From: Ligula intestinalis
Lineage: Eukaryota > Platyhelminthes > Cestoda > Diphyllobothriidea > Diphyllobothriidae
DNA: 64,000 bases
NCBI GenBank assembly: GCA_036362985.1
Contig: JAYGXS010000004.1
Span: forward strand, 41,963,787 to 42,027,786
Reading direction: 5' to 3'
A model generated the notes under the pieces. That model worked only from the letters and a program-made list of their open reading frames with translations. It searched no databases and was not told the DNA's origin. The position numbers and the translations under genes are program-made. Below are positions 8,346 through 20,000 of the stretch, piece by piece. Every line of letters starts with the position of its first letter. Positions within the stretch are counted from its first letter, which is position 1.

Positions 8346-10524
8346 AATTATGCGTGTGGTTAAGGAGTGGAGTTTATTGCTTTCGTGATATTGCTTAGTC
8401 CTCTCCGGCCCATGTGGCCGTCGTGGCGTAATTTCTTGACTGGAGTCTCGGCTGTGCCCCGAAACCACGCAAGCGACGGATGGAATACAAGCGGTAAATC
8501 ACCTTGCCTATTTAAATCGTTTGACTTATATGCCAAGTGGACCAGCAGTTTCAATACGGCCAGTAAGTGATTTGCCCTTTTCCTTTCACTTACTTCTGGT
8601 TACATGCTTGGCCACAATTCCGGTTTTGGGAAACTAAATGAGAGAGTGAGTCATTTTTCCGCCTATAATTGGTGAGTCATCGTACAGTCTGAACTGTATA
8701 ATGGCAATTGCAGTCATAACATACCGCTGAATTAAATGTTCAAGTGCATTCAGACAATTCGTTGCTAGTACAAATGGTACCTTATACGTTCCATACGTTT
8801 CGTTGCTTCTGACCTATTATATAAAAGTAAGGTGGTTGCAAAGTGGTAGTGAACCTCGCACTTTTGTTTCTTGTCGACCGGTTTGGAGGAGATAAACCCG
8901 TTAGGGTATCTATTCCTTATAATCTGCTTCCCAAGTGTATGGTTCTTACCCTTTAGACTATTGTTCTGGCAGAACCTCGATTGTGTGTCATGGGGGGGGA
9001 TTTGAAATGCAAATTTCATCCCTGAGTTTTGTTTGTCTGCTTACCACACTTTGGGTAACTAACTTCTCCATTGGATTTAAGGGAAACTCGTCAACACTCT
9101 CTTCTCCCTTTGCGTCCTGAATTTAAAGTGAAAAGATATAAGGAGGTCTTGGAAATTTACTAGTTCCCATTAAATTTTAATGTACGCAACGTGCGTATCG
9201 ATTGAAATCTAATTTTCTTCCTCAATAAAGAGCCATTCTGCGACTCGACTCGATACCGAGAAACATACTGGCATACATTTGATCTGTTCTTTTGTACTTC
9301 TAATAAAAATGAAAAAAACGTTTTTGTTTGGTTAGATTTATCTTTTACATCTCTTAATCTATTTCTCCACCAATCAAACTCCTAAAGATACCGTGTTTGT
9401 GAAAATCAATGCATTGTCTAGGGACATATATCGTGCACTCCTTAAGCTAATTTTGCAAAATCTTTTTTTTAAAGTTTAGATCAAAAGATAACCTCGTACT
9501 ATTTTTCCATGCACTATGAACTGTATGAAATTATTGCGTTCGTTTTTGTTACTGCTTTACCGTCTAAGCATTAGCAACCGAGCAATAACAAAAACTAAAG
9601 TGTTTAATTACCCAAAATAGGCGAGTTTTTCTGGACGTATACAACCATAAAGCCAACATATTTGAAACGTTAAGATGTGCGTTTCGTTTTCGAGTATGTT
9701 TTTAAGCGAGACGATTCTGCGAAAGACTCGAGTGTTTACCTTACTCAAGGACGTTCGTATTAGACGTCGCAAAGTACTCCCAGATTGTTGCATTCGAGAC
9801 AGTGTGGTGATCTGCTGAAGAATTTGAGAGTGAAAGATAGAACTTAGGGAGCGTAGTCAATGTGTGAACAGGATGAAAAAGGAGTTAACTTAAGTTCGCT
9901 TTATAAACATAAAACTTACTAAAAATTGACGATTTATAAGCAAAATTTGCCATTTACCGCTACTGTTATCCTCTTTGTTGATTTAAATAGGCCAACCACA
10001 CTAAATGATACTTATTTTTGGAAAGAAGGGACAGAAACAACAGTGGAAAGTTGAAATAGCAAATAAAATATTAATATTTTTTGAAATGCGTCCGTATAAT
10101 GCGCACTGAGCACTCAGTCACGACCCTACGGCTTATGGTGTTGTCCAAAGCTGTTGAAATTCGGTAATTTGCTTTCCTATTTTGACTTTCTAAAATAAAA
10201 GGCAAATAAGTCTACTTTTTGCTATATAATGCTCACATATTTGTTCCGTCCGTTTTAGTTCCTTATGCTATATAAAATTCTTATTCCGCAAAAAAAGGTT
10301 AATTTTATCTGTTTTTTTATTTTATGTTAAACGCTAAGCCGTAACAACTATATATCGTTACAAAAAATAGCCAATAACATAAAGTAAATATTTAACCCAA
10401 CACAACGCATTAAGCGTGCAGACATCCTTCGTTTTCAATTTGCATCCACCTAGCAGGCATCGATCGTAGCCAACTAGAATTTTTCCCGCAGTTCTTCGTG
10501 CCAGTGACCTGCGACAATTATTTT
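8346..10524. other. Intergenic, nothing firmly recognised
   Basis: A modest GC rise at 8370-8480 adjoins the CAP-like exon. Short minus frames at 8360-8554 and 8765-9019 have no recognisable domain. Confidence 0.4.
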
Positions 10525-10603
10525 TGGGTGGCGGATTTGAACTACTGACCCTAGGCAGAATGAGGACAGCAGATTGCGGTAATTAGCCACGCTCACCATG
10601 AAT
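10525..10603 (-). other. tRNA-like sequence (SINE head or tRNA relic)
   Basis: On the minus strand TGGCTAATTACCG resembles a pol III A box and GTTCAAATCC matches a B box (GWTCRANNC), about 45 nt apart, followed by GCCACCC. The T stem and acceptor pairings are poor, so it is not a functional tRNA. It could be the head of a tRNA-derived SINE or a chance match. Confidence 0.3.
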
Positions 10604-12544
10604 AAATTATGTTTTACTTACATAAGAAACTAGCGTCCATAATTATTGCAAAACAGAAAATATCTGCAAGTGTTATGAAACATAATTTTATTGTCGCATT
10701 TGCTAGTTTAGCAGAACTGTGAGACAATTTATGACGTAAATTCAGAATATTTTGCACGAAAGTATTATTTATTCATTTTAAACGTTGCATTCTAGGACTT
10801 TTTAAAAGCAGCTTGTTAGCTCCTGCCTCCAATTTTTGCATAAAGGTGGCTTCCGGAAAATCTAATCCTGAAAGCTGACTACAATATCTGTGTAAGAATT
10901 TATCCAGGACAATTGGTGTTTTTATTGTGAAAATATACCTATTTGTTAATTTCTGGAGAAATTAAGCAACCGGAAATGTTTTTCTGAGAACCTAATACGA
11001 ACACACAAGCTCAGACGTCAAATCGTGTTAAGTGCCTCTCAAAATGGTACGCGCGTTTAAATGAGATATTATCTAAAATACACCGTAGATCGAAGCTACC
11101 GTCATATCCTTGATATTAGCTCGAAAGCAGCCACCTAAATGAATACTGAGCCTTTAATCACCTGGATCCAACATCAAAATAGAAATGGTGTGTGGTTGCA
11201 ATTTATTTTTTCATCTAAGCATAGGAGTCGAGTTCTGTATTCCCAGTGCATAAGACATCTAGTGAAAGTAAATAGCAAAGTATATGTTGCTATGGGTCAT
11301 TTCGAAATCACTTGCATTTTCGGATATCATGAAAACAATCTAGTCCATAATCATTGCTGGCCGGTTCTGGTAGGAGATGTGCACTTAGTACATATGCCTC
11401 TCAATGAAGACTTTTAAGCACTCCAATAGTATCCTGGACCCCTTAGCGGCGCGTGTTGGAAGCTTCCTGCAGATCTCTTTACATCGGTTTTCCTCGCAAA
11501 ACCCAAATTTCATAGGGCTTCCTACATTTATGTGTGGCCTATAAGAAACTTTCGCGATACCTTAGTCGAAATTATACTGCTTATGTGAAAACTGATGGTT
11601 TGTAGGCAAAAAAGAACGTTAACAGTCGCTTTTGGCTGTAACGCTTTTCCAGCTGCCTGTTTTATTGACATTTACTTATGCAGAAGTCAGAATGCCGAAA
11701 TGAGCATCAGGTATCATGTTGTGCACACTAAAGTGAATTGATTTGTTCACTGACGTTTCGGATTATTGAGCCGGCTGTCCTATCCCAAAGCGTAAAATAA
11801 TTTTATGGACCAACAATTTAAAAAAATTTCGCTGAACGTCCATGCGTGTCTTTTCCTTGTTGAAACAAAATCCCGCACTGAAGTCCAAATTGGTTGTATT
11901 TGGAAGACAGACATAAATGGAGACTTGGATCCACTTTAGCTAAGCGTCCGCGAGGGTGAATTTAATGCCTGGTTGGGAAATGCAGGCAAAAAATGCTGGC
12001 AGTCACGTGAAGAGGTGCCACAATCGGGACATTTCTCGGCTCATGACGGATCAGGCTGGCGTTCATAATGGTAAAGAAACATTGAGTAGCCACTGTGAAG
12101 TTGAGTCGAGCCAGTGCGAGTGTTTCTCCACAAATCTACTGGTATAATTGCTTCGCCATACGTATCTGCCGTGGGCGGAACGATTTTTTTATTTCTTACT
12201 GCTATGTGGATTTTTGGCCAGCTCGACTGCAGTTAGTATTCCGATTCGTCTCCACCGTAGGAGATGCTGGTTCTCATTTTTCCTCTTCCGGTGGTTTCGT
12301 CACGAAACCCGGTTTACATGTAATTGCTATGTTTGGTTTGTTTTTACCCTGTCCTTTACTCAACGGTTATGATAGATGAACTACCAAACTAAAGAGAACA
12401 AAGTCCATAAAGGCCCTTAACGCTTTTTATCCGAAAATAAATTTGGCAAGATAAAAGTGAACGTGATTTCATAAAGGCATTTTCCTAACCATCAATTTCC
12501 GATGACAACTGTCAAAGGTCGGGTCCTTTGGTTGGAAGTAGTAG
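10604..12544. other. Intergenic with a GC-richer block at 11950-12380
   Basis: No gene recognised. The block 11950-12380 is less AT-rich than its surroundings and includes a hairpin GGTTTCG-TCA-CGAAACC at about 12293-12309. Its frames carry no known domain; it may be an unidentified old repeat. Confidence 0.35.
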
Positions 12545-12809
12545 TGAAAAGCAACGACCATATAATATCCTTGTCATACAGAATATACACTACATGTAGT
12601 GCTCCTTGTTTTTAGAGTGGACATTTCCGTGGTTATCCCTTGGAAGTTAATTGCCTTCGACAAACATGTTTATCAAAATCTAGGGTCTGACCTTTAAAAG
12701 TCATGTCCCTTCCACATACTTCCATTTCATGGATCAAATAATTTCCGCGATTATTCCCTCGATTAATATCTGAAGGCCGTGTACTTAAAACCACACAGAT
12801 AACATTAAG

Positions 12810-12884
12810 GGGCTACTGATGAGCCTAACTCCTTGTTGATGTATCACGCAAGAGCAGAAATATCGGCAAAACACGTGTTTGGAC
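12810..12884 (+). ncRNA. Hammerhead-like core, type A
   Basis: Helix I strand GGGCTA precedes CTGATGA at 12816-12822. GCC...GGC (to 12867) forms helix II around a long loop, then AAAAC (G12 to A), then ACGTGTT at 12873-12879, giving a GUU triplet, and TGGAC. Cleavage would fall at 12879/12880 in an active copy. Confidence 0.45.
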
Positions 12885-13162
12885 TTTTAGCTAGTATATA
12901 TGCGGAAGAACGGTATAATAGCATTGTCATATAGAAATCACAAAACTTGTAATACTACTCATTTTGAGAATGGAAATTTCCGTGGTTATTCCGCGGTAGT
13001 CGATTGTCTTCAAAGAAAAGGTTGCTTGACATCTAGGGTTTGACCCTAAAAAGTAATGTCCCGTCCATCTTCTTCCACGTTACGCATCTAATAATTTTTG
13101 CGATTATTCCCTTGATTATTATTTGGAGGCCATATAAATGAAACCGCACCGAGAAAGTTGTG

Positions 13163-13237
13163 GGCCTACTGACGAGCCGCATCCTACGTTGCTGTATCAT
13201 GTAGCTATAAAAAAATCGGCAAAACACATGTCTGGGC
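13163..13237 (+). ncRNA. Hammerhead-like core, type A
   Basis: GGCCTA 13163-13168, CTGACGA 13169-13175, GCC...GGC (to 13220), AAAAC 13221-13225 (G12 to A), ACATGTC 13226-13232 with the GUC triplet, and TGGGC 13233-13237 pairing with GCCTA. Only position G12 departs from the hammerhead core. Confidence 0.5.
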
Positions 13238-13285
13238 TTTTAGCTAGTGTCTATGCGAAAGAACGGTATGATAGCATTTTCATAT

Positions 13286-14010
13286 AAAAATTTTCGCGAC
13301 TATTTCCTTAATTTATATATGTATCAAATTGACAGATTTATTGTTAAAATCAAAGGCATATTAATATCGGACTTCGTTTTTGAATGCACTTTTAGGGGTG
13401 GTGGGCAATTTTCTGATGTTTATCAAATGACAAAATTCATGAAATCTAATACATATTAACTGCCACATTTGAATAACGCTTTTTAAGTCTTCGGTGACCA
13501 CGAAGCATATATTTTGCCTTTACGACACAATAAAACAACGATCTGAAGACCATTTGGTCTCTATTGAGTCAATTGTATATACGGAAGAATGGCGCTCGTT
13601 GATTTGATGAAAGAACACACATGTCTAATTTTGCCTTCGAGTTCATAATAGAGCGTTCACGGGCTACCATGTTTATCATATGTATTTCAAAAAATCTGAT
13701 TAAAGCGCGTTTTTTTGATGCATACAAAATAAGTGATTATGTTTTGACTGTACAGTTCTATCTAAATTCATGCGTCAAGTAAACAGCGATTGTTTACGTT
13801 TTTGAAACTTGATGCTTGTTAGAAAAGTTTAACTTCTCAAAACAATAATAATTATTTTTTTATTTGTGCTATTTTATACATTTAATTAAGCTGCGCATTC
13901 GCATTTAGAAGTTTTTTCAACTTCGTAATGCCAGCTGAGATGTATGCATCAGTCATTTGCAAATTTCGAAAATTCACATAAGTAAGAGTCCCGGCCGTAA
14001 GGAAACAAAC
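13286..14010 (+). mobile_element. Body of non-autonomous hammerhead element, right copy
   Basis: Inverted homologue of 5931-6618, joined to the plus-oriented unit array on its left. It has no unit sequence on its right side, so this copy is truncated there or inserted differently. No coding frame in either copy is conserved. Confidence 0.55.
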
Positions 14011-17000
14011 GTTTCGGCGTCGTATGCTAGTAAGTACATATACCTGAAAGTTATTCGAAACAGCCAGCAAAAGCGCCGGTGGCTTGAAGCCTGTTATTTC
14101 TTTGTCCGGCGTAAAAAGATCTTGAATTGAGTATAATATTCCAATAAAATCTGAACAACATTAAGCGTCAAATCGATCGAGTCTTCTTCTTAGCAAGGTA
14201 CCTTGAATGTATACCATTTAAAACCTAAAAAAACCAAACGACCAATCTTATCTCACTTCCCGTGGTACGCTTGCTGAACGTGGTTTTTGTCGAAGCTAAA
14301 AACGGTTACAGAGCAGACGTTTGTTATTTTTGGCCGAGTTGCGTGATAAAACCACTCTGTGGAAATATGGCTTTTAAAACTATTTAAACACACCGTAAAT
14401 CGTGATGAATTAAAAATGCACACGTCCATAAGTCAGGCTTGGAATAATTTAAAGCATACTTTTTAAGAGACCACTATGTGGCGCTTTTTTATTTGACCAT
14501 TTACAGCAAGTTTTTATGCAACAACTATGTAGGCAGTCAGATTATACATTTTTCGTGGTGTATGTTTTGAAAAAAATACGCCAAAAAGCGTTTGCGAAAA
14601 GCAAACGTATAACTGGGTTTTGTAAGCGATACATGTAACGCAACGTTGCATAAAAGATTAAACTCTGTAACACACGACCAAAAGCCGACAGACCAATTCA
14701 ACTTTTTCAAACTGAAATGCGTTATCATGTATCGTGGCCAATGTTTGGTAAGAGATGTAGAAATGTTAGAATGTAAATGCAGCGTTAGCTGTTAAGTGAG
14801 TAATAATTAATAATCTCAGTGCGCATTTTATTATCGGGTTTTTGCCACCAATGGAATTGCAATTATATGCATTCATGCTCAAACCCGAGATACACGCATA
14901 TTTACATCAGTTGCATCGTTATTTGTAGTGGAAATAAATTTAAAGACTAATTTGCAGTGACACAGAATATCATGATGAATGCTTTTTTAAATGCTTGTCG
15001 TGAAAAATATCATACACTTATCAGCGCTAGTCGCATATGAATAACTACATCCACCTGCGTTAAGAAGGAAAGATCTCACATTGCACTGACGGTAAATACA
15101 TCAAAACAATATAAAAAGAATAACCCGTTGTGAAACGAATTAAAGTAGATCGTCACATTAAATTGGCATTTTTAATCAACCTGTTTTGTTTTATGGCTTT
15201 CCCATACAACAAATGCACAGTTCTTCAAACAGTTTTTATGTGATTCGTCTACTACCGGCTCAAAGGTAAAGATGCGAATTTTTTCAACCGTGGAAGAATA
15301 ATTTTTATGAAAGAAAGTGACAAGAAGTGTGTTATAATATGCATGGGTGTATAAGATATACAGCAGGAATATAGTTTTTCTTTATCTTCAATTTTATATA
15401 GGATGCAATTAATGCATTTTGGCAATGGCATGGAAGGTTTGCACAATCCAGACGTAGAACATTTCTTCTTAAAATGCCTATTATATCAACTCGAAAAAAC
15501 ATAAGCATAACCACTTTAAATATGCTTCGCTCTTATTTTTCAGCAATACGTCCAAAATGTGTAAAAACGTACCAATGTGTTCCCTTGTACAAAATATCAC
15601 CACTCTGCAAAGCAAATGACATGATATAAACTCGTTCCAATGGCTTTAAAATGTCTCACATGTTTTATTATAACAGAAGTTTTTAACTCACTTACTAACA
15701 TTTTTGATGCAAAATACGACAATAACTGAATATGTTGCTTTCTTTATTAAAACCAAATAACGTCTTTTTTAAAAACATAAGGCATACTGAGAGAATGGCG
15801 TGATCAAAAGGTAATCCATGACCTTCATTATAGTAGATAACTTTTTAAAGCTGCGATTTAAAAAAAACGCTGCATTTAAATCTATTTTTTGCGCTTATCT
15901 AAAGAAGTGCTTCAAATTATGTGTGATATTTATGATTGAATTACATGTTTTTGTGACGCTTGCTTATGGTTTCCTCTGAAATTATGTCCAGCCTGTTGCC
16001 TTAGGTTAAAAAACACTAAGCTTACCATCAATATCAAATAAGCACGTAAGTATAATGGCAAATTTGACACGTAGGTTTCGAAACATCACTATACTTTATA
16101 AGCTGATCTGAAGAAATCTAACGATTTTGATTGAATGTCACGTTGAACGTCTATTGTTGATGTCAAAGTAGTCCCTAAGGTCTGTTTTCATTTGTCAGAA
16201 GATGCCAACTCTATTCACAGTGCGATGCTTATTGCCTTATATTAGGTTGTAACGAAAATCTTTGCTTTTTTTAGAATGTGCTTTGCAAAAAGACTTCAAA
16301 TAAGTCTTGCTGCTACTATAGTAGGCGTTGAAAGGTTAATACTAAAATAGGTAAATCAGACCCATTTCTGCCTTTAATATCCGGATCTTGCAGACGACTT
16401 AAAATGAATGGACATTACCAAAGTTATATTTTTGAAAATGAATTGACACTGTAGGCAATATTTTTTTAACTGTTCACTGGAGTGCTAGATTAACTGATTG
16501 CCGATTTTAATTACACAAACCTAAACAAAGTTTTTACTTTGCCCAAAGACTTATGCTTAAAAAGTCATACTAATGAAGAAAACCGCTTACAAATATTGAC
16601 TTCTACAATATCAAAAAACATCCAACAACTGACTGTAGACTTGACATAAATGATACCTATAATCAGGAGTCCACGTAAATACATTTCTCCGATATTTGGC
16701 TGAATAGCCTATTTTGTTTCTTTTTTTTCTCTTTGTTCTAATGTACCACTGATATAATAGGATAATGGATAAAAACCAGAGTTCGTTACTAAAATGACAT
16801 AAATTACTACAGTGGCAACCCGCTTTTCAGATTTCATATTCGGGGAAGCAGTGTTGGAGCAAACAATGTCGGTTTTTGAATAAAATTTGTCTATTGATAA
16901 GTACACTTTGGAATTTTCCCCACCAGTTTTTTGGTTTTCAATTCACATGAGATTTTGTTATTTTATACAACGTTGCCTACTTATTTGCTTGGTTTTTCTG

Positions 17001-20000
17001 CATTTATGATCATAAGGATATATCTACAGTACACTCGTGCATTTTTGAATGCAAAAAAACAACAGTTTTGCCTACAGCATTCAATGATGCTCGTTTGTGA
17101 TTCTAGCATCCCATGTGCCGCATTTGAAAATCATTAACCTCCACAAGTCTCCTAAGGATGATTTAATTACGGCGAAAATATATAGTTTGATGGCATTAAT
17201 CAATGACGGATAAAACATTGAAATTATTGTGTGCCTCGGGATTCATTTCGGAAAATTACCAATGATGCTAATAATGTGATTGTTGGCCATCTTCTCAAAA
17301 TTATACACACATCCAAGTACTAAAGGATACTATGGACCATGTCTCAACATGGTCTTTACCAAATGTCCTTCTACTCAACGACTGAAAGTCAATCCATTGT
17401 ATTTTTCGATTGCAACTCTCTACTAGCCCTGAAAGGTTTGACATTTTGGTCAGCGATCTATTTTCTTTCGATAACTTGTTGTAACTCTGGCTACTTACCT
17501 TACATTTGCTCTTCAAATAGAAGGGACTTTTATTAAAATCCGTAAACGTGCATAATATATTTACCACTTACGTTCATATTGCACGCCTAAAGCCCTATTC
17601 CGGCGTTTTGAAAATGCCTGCATTCTCCCTTATTATATTTAACTCAGTTATTTTTCCACTTTGACTTTAAAAAGACCTTGACATACTTGTACAATTTATC
17701 CGAAAGCTCTCTTTGGGTGCCGGTGTTTCCTATGTTTTTTCAGCTGATATTATAACACAGCGACACTGTCAAATGGTCAAGCAATTTGCTGATCGCACCC
17801 TTAGTAAGGTCGTCACTGTCTCCCCTCTGAACAAATGGCTGCGAAGTCTTTCCATGCAATGTGCCAACGCTTCCGTCATATGTTTTGCCTTACATCGGTG
17901 TAAAATCACTCTGTACTCCTATCCCTAGCACGCTAACAAACGTGTGAAGTAGCGTAAATTGAGAAGATATAAGCTGACCTGTCTCCATAACGGGTGCCAA
18001 TATCGTGAAAATCTTTAATTAAGAGTATAGTGTGACCGTTTGACGTTGACCTTCTGTTATAACCTCCTTCTTACCTCATCCCTTGCTCTCCACGAATAAA
18101 GCCACTTTTCGCTGAAACTGTACAATATTCCCTTGTAAACGAAGCAATATTCTTTTCATCTCTCTCTACAAAGTCCTGTATGGTTGACAATAATCTAATT
18201 TCACTGAATTGTTGAGATTATACGTTTTTATTGTTAGGCTTGCAAATGAAAATCTTACCTGCGCATACAAATAATGGCAACACTTACAAATACACAGCTA
18301 AATTAAAAAATAACTGAAATGAATTTACAAGGCCGGCTTAAGAAAATATGTTTGCATTGGTTTGGGTATCATTAAAATTTTGGAGTGAACATTATCCTAC
18401 AGATAAAATTTGAGCTATTGTACCCTGCAGGCCCGAAAATTCGCCAAATTATAAAATAGACAGGGATCAGACTAACCTATTAAGTAAAAAGTACTTTACT
18501 GAGAATAACATGGACCCAGAGAGTAAGTTGTTATCTTTCACTTGTAAATGACCACGTTTTTAGATTGTGCCATGGGTAAATGTGCCAATTAAATTTCTTT
18601 GCTTCGGCGCGTGAAATGTCTAACTAGCGATGATGCCGCTTTTCGTCGATTGCTAAAACTTATTATTGTAAAAGAGATATTTTCACGACGGTGTTAATAA
18701 TCTTTTTTTTGTGCAAATTTGTTTTGACGACGCTTCACTTTAGACAAAGCTTGTGCAATGCATGCCGTGTCGGAACATGTGTGACTGTTTAAACGAAAAT
18801 TTTCATGATTTTAGATATGATTGCCTACAAGTTAGTTATACGTTAAAGCACACCTTGCATTGATAAGAAGGTTCACGTTCAACAAAAATGTACTTATAAT
18901 TTGATTGATAAATGTCTGAAATATAAACCTTATGCAGCATTTACCTATATATAAAATTTACTCAAAATAATATGATATGCACTAAGAAAAGTTTTATCAA
19001 ATTTTTTCTATTGATGTTAATATGTGCACCCCGACGTAGAAGTGGCTATTAGCAATGTGCTTTCTTGAAAATTTAATGGGCACAACATATTGAACATTTC
19101 ACTGTATGTTTGACGATAACAAAAGCAGATTAATAACTGTCCATCTGTTCGTGATTTCTGTACACAATAAACGCAGTATTCCCCGTCATGTGCTTTGTAA
19201 GCTGCCATTTTTCAAGCTCAGAGTGCATGAGCTGTTTCCTTTCAGCGGCCTGCAATGTTGCTCTAGGCAAAGTCCAGCAGTAAGTAGACAATGCGCAACG
19301 ATTTTTTGACCAGAGTAATGAATGCGGATGGACATGTAGCATCTGCAAACTTATACAACGAGTGTAACACGAACTGTACTCTGGGGCAAACATGTTCTAC
19401 GTTTTTTTTGTTGTAGATATAACTGTTATACATATTTAATACATAAAATACTCTTGGGAATTATTGTTTTAGTATTTCGTGCATCGAAGTAATGCCTAGC
19501 AGTTGCAAACGACAACACATTGTGTAAGCGATACGATTGAGGCAAACGCGTTCGCAAAAAGTAAATATTGCACAAGATTAACCGTGTTATTCCATTAAAG
19601 TTCTCCCTTGCTAGTCTTAACAAGTCGTTGTTGATAAATACAGTCCCGTTGCACAAAAAGACTAAATTATTGTCTCCGAGCGACTACAGAAATTGCTGAA
19701 TAATTGAATTTATCTAACGCTTGCCTGCCTTAAATGAAGCCTTTTGTGTTGGTTGAAAACGACACGTGCTATTTCATGACATGCTTCTTGCACCACTTAT
19801 AAATTGTTTTAAGGAGAAAAAGACAGGTTTATTGCGTTCTGTAATGATGTCATACAATCCAACGGCATTTCGCACAAAATGCGACTGTCAGTCAGGACAA
19901 CGCAGTATTTGTAAGACCCCTGACAGTGATATTGTTTAGGATTCAGGGTTGCACTTTCCTTTCACGTCAGCGAGTGCCTTACTGAAGAAGCATATGATGC

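Larger units (their letters stand above)
12545..13285 (+). repeat. ~353-bp hammerhead unit array, plus orientation
   Basis: Two complete tandem units. The hammerhead-like CTGANGA motifs lie at 12816 and 13169, exactly 353 bp apart; TTGTCATA..GAA landmarks at 12571 and 12922 agree (351 bp). Unit landmarks are the perfect palindrome CACTACATGTAGTG near 12591, GGGTCTGACC, AATAATTTCCGCGATTATTC and TTTTAGCTAGTA. The two units have diverged visibly, so the array is not recent. Confidence 0.8.
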
